Shown here piece by piece: positions 43,119 to 52,190 of a stretch of 64,000 nucleotides of DNA. The notes beneath the pieces were generated by a model that saw only the letters and a program-made list of their open reading frames with translations, did no database searches and was not told the DNA's origin. The DNA is from Pseudoxanthomonas japonensis (lineage in GTDB: Bacteria > Pseudomonadota > Gammaproteobacteria > Xanthomonadales > Xanthomonadaceae): contig NZ_PDWW01000004.1 in the NCBI RefSeq assembly GCF_010093445.1, forward strand, positions 1-64,000, written 5' to 3'. Made by a program: the position numbers and the translations under genes. The number at the start of each line of letters is the position of its first letter. Positions within the stretch are counted from its first letter, which is position 1.

Positions 43119-45377
43119 TCAGGAGGCGACGCGCATCCCGGAGCCGGGGTAATAGTCCCTGATGAAGCGCAGGCACTGGTCGGCGCCCAGCGCCTGCGAG
43201 ACCCAGTGGCCCTGCACCTCGTCGCAGCCGTGGTTGCGCAGGAACTCGTACTGGTCCCAGGTCTCGACGCCCTCGGCCACCACCTTCAGCGCCAGCGACT
43301 GGCCCATCGTGATGATGGTGCTGGTGATCGCCTCGTCGTCGGTGTCGTGGGTCAGGTCGCTGATGAATTCGCGGTCGATCTTCAGCGTGGTCAATGGCAA
43401 CCGCTTCAGGTACGCCAGCGACGAATAGCCGGTGCCGAAGTCGTCGATCGCCAGCGAGATGCCCAGCCGGCGGCAGGCGCGCAGCGTGTCGGCGTTCTGC
43501 TCGGGACTGGCCATGACCACGCTCTCGGTCAGTTCCAGCTCCAGGCGGTTCGCGGGCACGCCGGTTTCCTGAAGTGTGCGGGCCACGACGGTCTGCAGGT
43601 CGCCGCGCTGCAACTGGGTGGCCGAGACGTTCACCGCCACGCTGAGCTCCTCCAGGCCTGCGTCATGCCACTCGCGCAACGTCATGCACGCATTGCGCAG
43701 CGCCCAGGCGCCGAGTTCGAGGATCATCCCCGACTCTTCGGCCAGCGGGATGAACTGCGCCGGCGAGACCATGCCGAATTCCTTGCTGTCCCAGCGCAAC
43801 AATGCCTCCACGCCGGTGATCCGTTGGCGCGAGATCGACAGGCGCGGCTGGAACACCAGCGACAGTTCGTTGCGGTCGATCGCGCGGCGCAGCGCACTGG
43901 CGAGGATCGCGCGATGGCGGTTCTTCTCGTCCATCGATTCCGAATACACCTCGTAGGTGTGCCGGCCCATCGCCTTGGCCTGGTACATGGCGGTGTCGGC
44001 GTGCTTCAGCAGTTCGGTCGGCACCTGCGCATGTTCGGGATAGAGGCTGATGCCGATCGACGGCGAGACCGCCAGTTCCAGCCGCTCGCCGAAGTTCAGC
44101 GGCGCGTGGAAGGCGTTGATGATGCGCTGGGCCACCTCTTCGGCATCGGGCATGCCGTTGATGTCCTCGAGCACCACGGTGAACTCGTCGCCGCTCAGGC
44201 GGGCCACCGTGTGCTGCGTGCCCACCGTCTGCTGCACGCGCGCGGCGGCCGAGCGCAGGATGCGGTCGCCGGTGGCGTGGCCGAGCGAATCGTTGATGTC
44301 CTTGAAGCGGTCCAGGTCGATGAACAGCACCGCGACGTGCCCGTGCTCGCGCCGCGCCCGCACGATGGCGCGCGACAGGCGCTCGGACAGCAGCGAGCGG
44401 TTGGGCAGGCTGGTCAGCGTGTCGTAGTTGGCCAGGTAGCGCAGTTCCTGCTCGGCGCGCTTCTGCTCGGTGATGTCGGTGAGTACCTGTACGTACAGGG
44501 GGCGCTCGCCGCTGGCGTCCGGCACCACGTTGGTCTCGATCCGGCAGAGGATCTCCTCGCCGTCCTTGCGCACCTTCCAGATCTCGCCGGACCAGCGCCC
44601 GGTGAGGCGCAGCTCGCGATTCATGCGTTCGAAGAAGGCGTCCTCGTGCTGGTCGCTGTCCAGCATGGTCATCGGTTGCCCGATGATCTCCTCATCCGCG
44701 TAGCCGGTGATACGGGTGAAGGCCGGATTGATGGTGATGAACTGGTGCGCCCAGTCCAGCACCGCCACCGCTTCGTTCATGCTGCGCATCACCTCGCCGG
44801 CGATGCGGTGCTCGTACTCGGCGTTGCGGCTGGCGGTGATGTCGCGGGCGGTGCCGGCGATGCGGATCGGCTGGCCGTCGGTGTCGCGCTCGACCACCCG
44901 GCCGCGGGCGCGCACCCACACCCACGTGCCGTTGCCCTGCATGTCCATGCGGTGCTCGGACATGAAGAGCGGCGCCTTGCCCTGCAGGTGCAGGCGCAGC
45001 CGCTCCTGCACCAGCGGCAGGTCTTCCTCGTGGATGGTCGGAACCTCGCCCTGGCGGGTGAGCACGGTGATGTCTGCGCTCTGCGTGGCGGTCTCGTCCG
45101 CGCGCATGCGGTACAGCCGGCGCTGCACCAGGTCGTAATCCCAGAACTGTTCGCCCGATGCCCACAGCGCCAGCTTCAGGCGCTCGTCGCGGTTGCGCAG
45201 GGATTCGCTGCGCAGTGGTTCGGCCGGTACCTGGCGGCTGTCGAGCCATGCCTGCCACCAGCGCCGCGTGCCGATCACGATCACGCCCACCAGCACCACG
45301 CCCGCCAGTCCCATGGCCAGCCGGGACGACAGCGGGGACGCCGTTGCCAGGATTGCAGCGACAGAAGAGGCGTGCAT
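43119..45377 (-). CDS. PAS-PAS-GGDEF-EAL cyclic-di-GMP protein
   Basis: A 752-residue membrane-anchored signalling protein. One N-terminal helix (about 18-36) is followed by two PAS domains (about 63-183 and 193-303), a GGDEF domain with SGDEF (395-399), and an EAL domain from about 495. EAL signature residues are present: GVEALLRW (EAL 524-526), DDFGTGYSSL and KVVAEGVET, so phosphodiesterase activity is likely. The degenerate SGDEF may still bind or make c-di-GMP. Start 45377 is chosen because the open frame further upstream runs antisense to pepP and is not coding. Confidence 0.93.
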   Translation of the reverse strand: MHASSVAAILATASPLSSRLAMGLAGVVLVGVIVIGTRRWWQAWLDSRQVPAEPLRSESLRNRDERLKLALWASGEQFWDYDLVQRRLYRMRADETATQSADITVLTRQGEVPTIHEEDLPLVQERLRLHLQGKAPLFMSEHRMDMQGNGTWVWVRARGRVVERDTDGQPIRIAGTARDITASRNAEYEHRIAGEVMRSMNEAVAVLDWAHQFITINPAFTRITGYADEEIIGQPMTMLDSDQHEDAFFERMNRELRLTGRWSGEIWKVRKDGEEILCRIETNVVPDASGERPLYVQVLTDITEQKRAEQELRYLANYDTLTSLPNRSLLSERLSRAIVRARREHGHVAVLFIDLDRFKDINDSLGHATGDRILRSAAARVQQTVGTQHTVARLSGDEFTVVLEDINGMPDAEEVAQRIINAFHAPLNFGERLELAVSPSIGISLYPEHAQVPTELLKHADTAMYQAKAMGRHTYEVYSESMDEKNRHRAILASALRRAIDRNELSLVFQPRLSISRQRITGVEALLRWDSKEFGMVSPAQFIPLAEESGMILELGAWALRNACMTLREWHDAGLEELSVAVNVSATQLQRGDLQTVVARTLQETGVPANRLELELTESVVMASPEQNADTLRACRRLGISLAIDDFGTGYSSLAYLKRLPLTTLKIDREFISDLTHDTDDEAITSTIITMGQSLALKVVAEGVETWDQYEFLRNHGCDEVQGHWVSQALGADQCLRFIRDYYPGSGMRVAS

Positions 45378-45513
45378 GGAGGAAGGACGGGGCCCGGAGC
45401 GGAGGCAATACGCGAGTGTAGGCATGCGTACACATGCACAACAAGGAGGGAAACGGCTTTTCGTTGATACACTTGCGAGGTTGTCCGAAACCCCTGACGG
45501 ATTGCGTTCTTCT

Positions 45514-46056
45514 ATGCCCGACCTTCCCGATATCGCCGACGTGGCGGCCGCTTCCCGCCAGCTCGGCCTGGCCATGGACGCCCCGGAACTGCACGGCGCG
45601 CTGTGCGGCTGGCTGGCCGGCGGCGGCGCTGCCGACGACACTTGGCTGGCCCGCGCGCTGGCCGACGACCAGCTGCCCGCCCCCGCGGCAGGCAGTGCGC
45701 TGGACCAGCTGCGCCAGTGCGCCGTGGCCCAGTTGGAAGACCGCAGTTTCTCCTTCGACCTGTTGCTGCCCGCGGCGGACCGGCCGCTGGACGAGCGCGC
45801 CGAAGCGCTGTTCTCCTGGTGCCAGGGTTTCCTCGGCGCCTTCGGGCTGGCGGCGGGCGCGTCGCCGCCGCTGTCCGAGGAAGGACAGGAGGCACTGCAG
45901 GACCTGGCGCGCCTGGCGCAGGCCTCGGCCGAGAGCAGCGACGACGAGGAAGACGAGGATGCGCTGGCCGAACTGGAAGAGTTCGTCCGCGTCGCCGTCC
46001 TGCTGCTGCATGGCGATTGCGTGCTCGGGCCCCGGCATCGCCGGAGCCTGAACTGA
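45514..46056 (+). CDS. UPF0149 (YgfB) family protein
   Basis: A 180-residue acidic helical protein: ELHGALCGWLAGGG near the N terminus, RAEALFSWCQGFLGAFGLA in the middle and an acidic stretch before ELEEFVRVAVLLLHGDC are family features. In gammaproteobacteria it sits next to pepP, as here (the stop and pepP start share one base). In Pseudomonas YgfB has been tied to beta-lactam resistance control; its role here is unknown. No ubiH follows. Confidence 0.93.
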   Translation: MPDLPDIADVAAASRQLGLAMDAPELHGALCGWLAGGGAADDTWLARALADDQLPAPAAGSALDQLRQCAVAQLEDRSFSFDLLLPAADRPLDERAEALFSWCQGFLGAFGLAAGASPPLSEEGQEALQDLARLAQASAESSDDEEDEDALAELEEFVRVAVLLLHGDCVLGPRHRRSLN

Positions 46057-47378
46057 TGAGGGCGGTCGCCGGCATCGGCGCGGCGGAGTTCGCCCGCCGC
46101 CGCAAGCAGCTGATGCGGCTGGCCGGCAACGACGCGATCCTGGTGCTCCCTGCCGCCGCCGAGCGCGTGCGCAGCCACGACACGCACTACCCGTACCGGC
46201 AGGATTCGGATTTCTGGTATCTCAGCGGCTTTCCCGAGCCGGACGCGGTGCTGGTGCTGGTGCCTGGCCGCAAGCACGGCGAGACCATCCTGTTCTGCCG
46301 CGAACGCGACCCCGAGCGCGAAGGCTGGGACGGTCCGCGCGCGGGCCAGGACGGGGCGGTCAACGACTACGGGATGGACGATGCGTATCCCATCGATGAC
46401 CTCGACGAGATCCTGCCCGGCCTGCTGGAAGGGCGTTCGCGCGTCTATTACCACTTCGGCCGCGACGCCGATTTCGACCTCAAGCTGATCGGCTGGGTGC
46501 GCCATGTGCGTGCGCACGTGAAGCAGGGCGCGCAGCCGCCGCACGAATTCCTCGAACTCGGCCACCTGCTGCACGACCTGCGTCTGTTCAAGTCGAAGGA
46601 CGAGATCAAGCTGATGCAGCGCGCCGCCGACATCAGCGTCGAAGCGCACCGTGCGGCGATGCGTGCCGCGCGTCCCGGCATCCGCGAGTACGAACTGCAG
46701 GCGGATCTGGAGCGCGTGTTCCGCGCCAACGACGCCTGGCCGGCCTACAACAGCATCGTCGGCGCCGGCCGCAACGCCTGCGTGCTGCACTACCGCGCGA
46801 ACACCGCGCAGGCGCGCGACGGCGAGCTGGTGCTGATCGATGCCGGCGCCGAGTACCGCGGCTATGCCGCCGATATCACCCGCACGTTCCCGGTCAACGG
46901 CCGCTTCACCCCCGCGCAGCGCGCGTTGCACGACCTGGTCGGCGAGGCCCAGCGCGCCGCGCTGGACTGCGCGCGCGTCGGCGTGCCGTACGAAGCCGGC
47001 CATGTCGCGGCGGTCGAGACGCTGACCGAAGGCCTGCTCAGACTCGGCCTGCTGAAGGGCAAGTTGGAAAAACACCTGGCCGAAGGTACGTACCGCCGCT
47101 TCTACCGCCACAAGACCGGCCATTGGCTGGGCCTGGACGTGCACGACGTGGGCGACTACCGCATCGAGGGCGAATCCCGCCTGCTGGAAGCCGGCATGGT
47201 GTTCACCATCGAGCCGGGCCTCTACGTTGGCCACGACGACACCACGGTCGATGCGAAGTGGCGGGGCATCGGCATCCGTACCGAGGACGACGTGCTGGTC
47301 ACCGACGGCGAGCCGCGCGTGCTCACCGATGCGCTGGCACGCAGCGCTGACGAGATCGAAGCGGCGATGGCGGGGTGA
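46056..47378 (+). CDS. pepP: Xaa-Pro aminopeptidase (aminopeptidase P)
   Basis: A 440-residue M24B metallopeptidase that removes an N-terminal residue before proline. Creatinase N domain (about 1-165, YPYRQDSDFWYLSGFPEPDAV) and pita-bread domain with metal ligands Asp in LIDAGAEYRGYAADITRTF, His in HWLGLDVHDVG and two Glu (TIEPGLY, EDDVL). It overlaps the UPF0149 gene by one base (TGATG). A degenerate tandem array begins 70 bp after the stop. Confidence 0.95.
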   Translation: MRAVAGIGAAEFARRRKQLMRLAGNDAILVLPAAAERVRSHDTHYPYRQDSDFWYLSGFPEPDAVLVLVPGRKHGETILFCRERDPEREGWDGPRAGQDGAVNDYGMDDAYPIDDLDEILPGLLEGRSRVYYHFGRDADFDLKLIGWVRHVRAHVKQGAQPPHEFLELGHLLHDLRLFKSKDEIKLMQRAADISVEAHRAAMRAARPGIREYELQADLERVFRANDAWPAYNSIVGAGRNACVLHYRANTAQARDGELVLIDAGAEYRGYAADITRTFPVNGRFTPAQRALHDLVGEAQRAALDCARVGVPYEAGHVAAVETLTEGLLRLGLLKGKLEKHLAEGTYRRFYRHKTGHWLGLDVHDVGDYRIEGESRLLEAGMVFTIEPGLYVGHDDTTVDAKWRGIGIRTEDDVLVTDGEPRVLTDALARSADEIEAAMAG

Positions 47379-47450
47379 GCCGGCGAGGCAACGTGCCTCG
47401 CGGTCAGAGCTCCGAGCTTCGCGTACGCACCTCGATGGTGCGCCGGCAGA

Positions 47451-47686
47451 GCAAAAAGCCTTGCGCGCAACCGGAAAAGCCTCGACGGCAAGGCAGATTG
47501 CTTCGTCGACTCACCTGAAAGCCTCGATGTCGAGGCGGATTCTCCTGTCGTCTCACCTTGAAGGGCGTGCGCACAAGGCTTTTTGCCTTGCGGTCGAACC
47601 AGAAAGCCTTGCCCGCAAGGCTTTTTGCCTCGTCATCTCACCTCAACGCCTTGCGCGCGCACCATTCCGGGTTGAATTCTCACAGT
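47451..47686. repeat. degenerate 42-43 bp tandem array
   Basis: Five units in a row, at 47474, 47517, 47559, 47602 and 47644, with a partial one before (from 47451). Each has a GCCTyG...CrAGGC mini-hairpin (for example GCCTCGATGTCGAGGC at 47521) and most end TCGTCTCACCT or similar. Lengths are 43, 42, 43, 42 and 43 bp. The surrounding 365-bp gap (47379-47743) holds no gene I can support; the plus strand across the array is open in one frame and would give a repeating 14-residue peptide, but it starts inside pepP. Confidence 0.8.
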
Positions 47687-47743
47687 AACGAGCGCTCGGG
47701 CAGGCGCGGCCCGTGGAAGGACGGGGTCGCGAGGCCTGGTGGC

Positions 47744-48205
47744 TCAGGGAGAAAGGCCGACGCGTGCCGCCACTACCTGGACGTCCCGTATCCACAGCCG
47801 TCGCCAGCGCGCGGTCTTCTCGTCAGGCGGGAGCGACTGCGGCGAAGCGGCCACCGGTGGCGCGAAGGTGTCGCGCGCCTGCAGGCAGGCGACGTTGACG
47901 GCCGCGAACCGCTGGTCGCCTTCTTCGAACACCACGGCCACCAGCACGCCGCAGTCGCCGCACAGCAGGAACTGCGCCGCCTGCGATCCCTGCCGATAGC
48001 GGCGCAGGCGGTCCGGGCGATGGGTGTGGATGACAAGACCGGCCTCAGGATCGGAGATCCACGCTGCGCCATGCGCGCGGCAGAAGCTGCAGTCGCACGC
48101 GCGGGCCGCGGTGGTCGCCGGCACCAGGGCGGTGGAGAGGGCGAGCGTGATCGCGCCGCAATGGCATCCGCCTTCGAGCGTGGAGAACGGTGTCGTCACC
48201 GGCAA
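47744..48205 (-). CDS. GFA-family zinc protein
   Basis: A 153-residue protein of the glutathione-dependent formaldehyde-activating (GFA)/CENP-V fold. Zinc ligands: GGCHCGAI, CDCSFCRAHG and CGDCG, all in family positions. Many members are not true formaldehyde enzymes, so no activity is claimed. It heads a leftward group of small genes that runs away from the tandem array; the next gene upstream is the YciI protein. Confidence 0.9.
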   Translation of the reverse strand: MPVTTPFSTLEGGCHCGAITLALSTALVPATTAARACDCSFCRAHGAAWISDPEAGLVIHTHRPDRLRRYRQGSQAAQFLLCGDCGVLVAVVFEEGDQRFAAVNVACLQARDTFAPPVAASPQSLPPDEKTARWRRLWIRDVQVVAARVGLSP

Positions 48206-48218
48206 CCCAGCCTTCCGT

Positions 48219-48602
48219 CTACCGCCAGGCCGACGGCGTTTCGTTGGTGACGGTCTCCGCGCGCGCCCGCGCTGCTTCCAGTGGCCGGATCTCCAGCGTC
48301 AGCCCGAAGGCAAGGCAGGGATTCTGCGCGGCGATGCGTGCGGCCTCGTCCAGCGACCCGGCGACGATGAACCAGTAGCCGCCGACCAGTTCCTTCGCCT
48401 CGGCGAACGGGCCGTCGGTGATGCCGCTGCGCGAGACCTGTTTGCCGCGCTGCTCCAGCCGGCTGCCGGGCTTGAGTACGCCATCGGCCAGGCCCTGCTC
48501 GTACCAGACATAGAAGCGGTCGATGGCGTCCTGCACTTCTTCTTTCGAAGCGCTGTCGTCCCACTGGCCGCGGGAGATGAGGAGGTAGTCGGAGGCGGTC
48601 AT
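48219..48602 (-). CDS. YciI/DGPF-domain protein
   Basis: A 127-residue protein with the DGPF motif in ITDGPFAEAKELVGGYWFI, plus RFYVWYEQGLADGVLKPGSRLEQ. These stand-alone dimeric domains are common in soil bacteria, often beside ECF sigma factors, which are absent here. Function unknown. It is followed 13 bp later by the GFA-family gene on the same strand. Confidence 0.9.
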   Translation of the reverse strand: MTASDYLLISRGQWDDSASKEEVQDAIDRFYVWYEQGLADGVLKPGSRLEQRGKQVSRSGITDGPFAEAKELVGGYWFIVAGSLDEAARIAAQNPCLAFGLTLEIRPLEAARARAETVTNETPSAWR

Positions 48603-48641
48603 CAGCGTATCTCGCAGACGGATGGCGGAAGGCGGCGTGCG

Positions 48642-48857
48642 TCAGAGGGTGCGGGCATGGCGCCATTCCCAGATCAGGCCGGTGGTCAGGCCTGTCGCAC
48701 CCATGACCAGACCGATGACGGCGGCGATGCTCGATTCATTGCCGAGGATATACACCGCAAATCCGACCCCGATGCCGGCGAGCAGACAGACCCAGAAGCG
48801 CCAGGACAGGAACAGGTCCAGGAGGTCGAGCAGATCCAGAGCATCGAAGAGCGCCAT
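48642..48857 (-). CDS. small membrane protein
   Basis: A 71-residue protein with two predicted transmembrane helices (about 18-38 and 43-63), opening with the acidic repeat ALDLLDLLDLF and ending WEWRHARTL. I do not recognise a family. It lies between the YciI and MAPEG genes on the same strand. Confidence 0.75.
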   Translation of the reverse strand: MALFDALDLLDLLDLFLSWRFWVCLLAGIGVGFAVYILGNESSIAAVIGLVMGATGLTTGLIWEWRHARTL

Positions 48858-48886
48858 GCGGGTATCCGTCGGGTGCGGTGGGCGGA

Positions 48887-49309
48887 TTATGCGGGTGCCA
48901 GCGCGCGCTGCAGCAGCAGGCCCCACAGGCCAAGCACGGCGAGGAAGTTCACGGTGAACACCAGGCCGCGCAGGCGCACGTTCGTGGTCAATACCTGCAC
49001 GCCACTGTGCAGCACGCGGCCGGCAACGAAGAACCACGCCAGCGCAATCGCAGCGTGGTGGGTGCCGAGCAGCATCAGCACGACGCAGGCGACGTGGAAG
49101 AACAGCGGCCATTCGAACTGGTTGGACAGGTTGGCGCTGATACGCGGTTCGACCGTCGCCCACGGGTTGCTGCCGTCCGCGCGACGGCCGATGCCCCAGA
49201 TGGCGGGAGCACGCGCGATCGTCAGCAGGACATACAGCAACGCGGCGAGCGCGACATGCGTCGCCATCGGCAGCAGCAGGGCGGTATCCACGGGCGCGAG
49301 CGATGTCAT
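48887..49309 (-). CDS. MAPEG family membrane protein
   Basis: A 140-residue four-helix membrane protein. The MAPEG signature is readable: RISANLSNQFEWPLFFHVACVVL, and an N-terminal helix from residue 20. Bacterial MAPEG proteins may have glutathione transferase or peroxidase activity. Its start overlaps the stop of the zinc-ribbon gene by 4 bp. Confidence 0.9.
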   Translation of the reverse strand: MTSLAPVDTALLLPMATHVALAALLYVLLTIARAPAIWGIGRRADGSNPWATVEPRISANLSNQFEWPLFFHVACVVLMLLGTHHAAIALAWFFVAGRVLHSGVQVLTTNVRLRGLVFTVNFLAVLGLWGLLLQRALAPA

Positions 49310-49638
49310 GGCAGCGGCGGGTTGGCGAGATACGCCGCGCCGAGCGCAGCGAACAGGCCAAGCAGGAGGAAGAAGCCGTAGCGCAGGCGGAACGGGATGT
49401 CCGGCTTGCCGTAGCGCCGCTCGGCCTCGCGCCGATCCAGTCGCCAGCCATGATTGCATTCGGGACAGGCGAGTTGGTAGCGCCGGCCGTAGACGAAGCC
49501 GAACAGCAGATCGAACTCGCCGTACTTGTAGGCCAGTTGCGGCTGGAAGTCGCGCTCCTCATCGCAGCGCGGACAGTGCTGCGGCTCCGGCTCACCCACC
49601 GGCACCACGCGCTCGCCCTGGCCGATCATGAACATCAT
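49306..49638 (-). CDS. zinc-ribbon membrane protein
   Basis: A 110-residue protein with two CxxC knuckles (CPRCDEERDF and CPECNHGWRL) and a C-terminal transmembrane helix (YGFFLLLGLFAALGAAYLA). An ATG three bases further in is an equally likely start. It is coupled by a 4-bp overlap to the MAPEG gene. Function unknown; a membrane-anchored regulator or chaperone is possible. Confidence 0.82.
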   Translation of the reverse strand: MMFMIGQGERVVPVGEPEPQHCPRCDEERDFQPQLAYKYGEFDLLFGFVYGRRYQLACPECNHGWRLDRREAERRYGKPDIPFRLRYGFFLLLGLFAALGAAYLANPPLP

Positions 49639-49940
49639 GCGTGCCGTCCCGTTGCGTGCATGCGGATTCCTTCGAACGTCGACAGGATTCTGTGGGGGCG
49701 TCGGGGTGGCGTCAAATCATGGTGGTGCTGCGTGTACACCAACATTGGGGGTGGATGAATCCGTCGTCGCCGTCGCCGAGTACGCCGATGTCGTCTCCAG
49801 CCCGTTGCATAGTCAGTCCCCGTCGTGATCGAAGGCGGGAGTCGAGAATGATCGAGACGAAATCCCGTTGGCGAGCGCCTCGTAACGACGCCCGTGCCGA
49901 TCGGCAGTGACGAATAGCTTGGGCGCCGGCCCACTGATTC
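49639..49940. other. gene-free gap
   Basis: Three hundred bases without a supported gene, RNA or repeat. GC drops toward the right end, which borders the low-GC patch holding the orphan acidic protein. Confidence 0.55.
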
Positions 49941-50255
49941 TCAGCCCTTTTGGGAATCTAGAACTGCCTGCGCCGCTTGCCTTGCCCGAGTAGGCAGCCT
50001 GGACAAGTAGTCACGATTGACACGCCCCCTCTTTATCCAAACTCCCGCCAAAGCTTCGCTGCAGTCCTCGACGAGGTCTTCGTCCTCCGCCGCATCGCAG
50101 GCGACAACGAGAAGGGCACTCTCTGCATCCTCTTCCACGTAGTCACCGAGATATTTGGCGCAATCGAGTCGATCGCCATACTCGGACGATTTGTTGAGTA
50201 GGATGCCTATCATTGCAACCCTGTCTCCAGTCCTTCCAAATGCCCTCACAACCAT
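49941..50255 (-). CDS. orphan acidic protein, possible immunity-like
   Basis: A 104-residue helical protein in DNA of about 54% GC, clearly below its neighbours. Residues from about 15 form short helices rich in Asp/Glu (YLGDYVEEDAESALLVVACDAAEDEDLVEDCSEALAGVW), like HEAT-type proteins found as immunity proteins next to polymorphic toxins. No toxin is adjacent. ATG 50255 follows an in-frame stop; Met at residue 15 is another candidate start. Function not established; the immunity idea is inference from composition and context. Confidence 0.65.
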   Translation of the reverse strand: MVVRAFGRTGDRVAMIGILLNKSSEYGDRLDCAKYLGDYVEEDAESALLVVACDAAEDEDLVEDCSEALAGVWIKRGRVNRDYLSRLPTRARQAAQAVLDSQKG

Positions 50256-50422
50256 CTCCCCAATTCAACTCAAGCTTCTGAAAAAAGCGGCTGACGCGGT
50301 TGATGCAATCGGAGCAAGTGTTAACCCAGTTAAGCGATTCGCGTCCGGGGGCGCTTGGTACGGAACCAGTCCGATTCCCGGGTGCGGCATACGGCCTTAG
50401 TCAGGCTACGACAGGCGATTCC
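50256..50422. other. low-GC remnant upstream of orphan gene
   Basis: A stretch with unlike base composition (for example CAACTCAAGCTTCTGAAAA) and short leftward frames that stop after about 45 codons, possibly the ruined end of a larger gene such as a toxin tail. No motif could be named. Confidence 0.45.
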
Positions 50423-51763
50423 TCAGGGTTGCTCGTCAAACGCAGGCCGCGTCAGGTTGTCCGCATCGCCGCCGGTGCACAGCACTTCGTCCTCGATGCG
50501 GATACCGCCATACGGGCGGAATGCGTCGACGCGCGCCCAGTCGACGCTGGCGGCGTGGCCGTTGTTCTTCAACTCGTCCAGCAGCAGGTCGATGAAGTAC
50601 AGGCCGGGCTCGATGGTCACCACCATGCCGGGCTCCAGCACGCGGGTCATGCGCAGGTAGGGATGGCCGGCGGGGCGTTCGATGCGCCCGCCGCGGTCGC
50701 TGGCGGCGAAACCGGCGACGTCGTGCACCTGCAGCCCGATCGGATGGCCCAGGCCGTGCGGGAAGAACGCGGCGCTGACGCCTGTGGCGACCGCCGCCTC
50801 CGGAGACACCGTGATGACGCCGAAGTCCTTCAGGATGCCCATCAGGGTGTGGTGCGCATCGACGTGCAGCTGCTTGTAGTCCACGTTCGCGCGCACGCCG
50901 GCGCACATCGTCTGTTGCGCGGTGTCGACCGCGTCGATCAGCGCCTGGAACTCGCTGCCGGTGTCGTACGCATAGGTGCGGGTGATGTCGCTGGCGTAGC
51001 CGTGGAAGCTGGCGCCGGCATCGATCAGGAAGCTGCGCAGCGGATCCGGCGCGACGCGCTGCAGTTCCATGTAGTGCAGGATCGCCGCGTGCTCGTTGAG
51101 GCCGATGATGTTGCCGTAGGGTAGCTCGTTGGCGTCCTGGCCCACCGCGGTGCAGTAGGCCATGTGGATGCCGAACTCGCTCTCGCCGGCGCGGAACGCC
51201 GCTTCCGCTGCGCGGTGGCCGCGCACGGCCAAGCGCTGCGCCTGCCGCATCAGCGCGATCTCGTACGGCGTCTTGTACGAGCGCTGGTATTCCAGGTACT
51301 GGATCACCGGCTCGGGATTGTTCGGGGCGTAGTCGCCCAGCGTGCTCTGCGGCTCGCCGAGAATCGCACTGCGAGCGGCCGGCGGCAGCAGCGCGGCGGC
51401 GTCCTCCGGCTTGCGGATGATGTGGACATCGACGTGGTCCACCCACCAGCCGCTCGGCGCATCCGGCACGACATGCCAGTAGTCGAACGGCTGGTAGAAG
51501 ATCACCTTCGGCCGCTGGCCGGGCGTGTACACCAGCCAGCTGTAGGGCAGGCGCGTGAGCGGGAGCCACGCCTTGAACTGCGGATTCACCGCGTACGGAT
51601 AGTCTCGGTCGTCGAAGACCTGCCAGTGCTGCGTGCCGCTGGGGACCACGAGATGATCGAAACCGCCGCGCGCCAGCGCTTCGTCCGCACGCCGCTTCAT
51701 CGTCGCCAGGTGGTCGGCGTACAGCGGGACGAGGTCGGTGTCGAAGGAGGCGGGTGCGTTCAT
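50423..51763 (-). CDS. pepQ: Xaa-Pro dipeptidase
   Basis: A 446-residue M24 metallopeptidase splitting X-Pro dipeptides. Features: LIDAGASFHGYASDITRTY with metal aspartates, HGLGHPIGLQVHDVAG with the metal histidine, and two glutamates in TIEPGLYFID and RIEDEVL. Length and N-terminal YPYAVNPQFKAWLPL region match PepQ rather than PepP. The start was taken at 51763. Confidence 0.93.
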   Translation of the reverse strand: MNAPASFDTDLVPLYADHLATMKRRADEALARGGFDHLVVPSGTQHWQVFDDRDYPYAVNPQFKAWLPLTRLPYSWLVYTPGQRPKVIFYQPFDYWHVVPDAPSGWWVDHVDVHIIRKPEDAAALLPPAARSAILGEPQSTLGDYAPNNPEPVIQYLEYQRSYKTPYEIALMRQAQRLAVRGHRAAEAAFRAGESEFGIHMAYCTAVGQDANELPYGNIIGLNEHAAILHYMELQRVAPDPLRSFLIDAGASFHGYASDITRTYAYDTGSEFQALIDAVDTAQQTMCAGVRANVDYKQLHVDAHHTLMGILKDFGVITVSPEAAVATGVSAAFFPHGLGHPIGLQVHDVAGFAASDRGGRIERPAGHPYLRMTRVLEPGMVVTIEPGLYFIDLLLDELKNNGHAASVDWARVDAFRPYGGIRIEDEVLCTGGDADNLTRPAFDEQP

Positions 51764-51842
51764 GGCGGCGGCTCGTGCGAAAGAACCGCCATTTTGCCGC
51801 AATCGTCCCGGGCAGGCGTTGCGTCGTCGGTGGCCTGGCGCG

Positions 51843-52190
51843 CTATTCCGCTTCGGGCCCGGCGTTGACCCAGTTCCGCAGCCGTTCCAGCGGCTCGCGG
51901 TCGATGGTCAGGAAGCGCAGGCCGGCGAAGGCCTGGCCGGGCGTGTTCGCCGGCGCCGACCAGACCAGGTGTGCGCCCACGTCGATCGGCTGGTCCTGGC
52001 CGCGAGCATCCTGCAGATGGAAGCGCAACTGGTACAGCGCGTCGTCGACCACCGGCTCGGTGGCGACCAGCAACATGCCGGACTCGGAGAGATTGCCCAG
52101 CCGGCCGATGACCTGCTCGGTCATCAGGTCGAACACCGGGACCGGCTTGGGCACGGCGCGCCGGCGGGCGCGGCGGAACTCGCGCATCAT
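51843..52190 (-). CDS. PilZ domain protein
   Basis: A 115-residue single PilZ domain, the c-di-GMP receptor. An arginine-rich N terminus (REFRRARRRAVP) and NLSESGMLLV supply the RxxxR and D/NxSxxG motifs. Start 52190 overlaps the DUF1631 stop by 4 bp; a second ATG is one codon further in. It is paired with DUF1631, a common xanthomonad arrangement. Confidence 0.9.
   Translation of the reverse strand: MMREFRRARRRAVPKPVPVFDLMTEQVIGRLGNLSESGMLLVATEPVVDDALYQLRFHLQDARGQDQPIDVGAHLVWSAPANTPGQAFAGLRFLTIDREPLERLRNWVNAGPEAE

Noticed and set aside
45378..47234. Open minus-strand frame continuing upstream of the GGDEF-EAL gene
   Set aside because: It is antisense to UPF0149 and pepP, whose motifs are unmistakable; the translation has no recognisable domain and the helix and PAS domains begin at 45377.
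47451..47686. CRISPR array
   Set aside because: Units abut with no spacers, differ from each other, and no cas genes are near.
47227..47688. Protein with 14-residue repeats across the tandem array
   Set aside because: The frame begins inside pepP in another frame, with no ribosome site; kept only as an observation.
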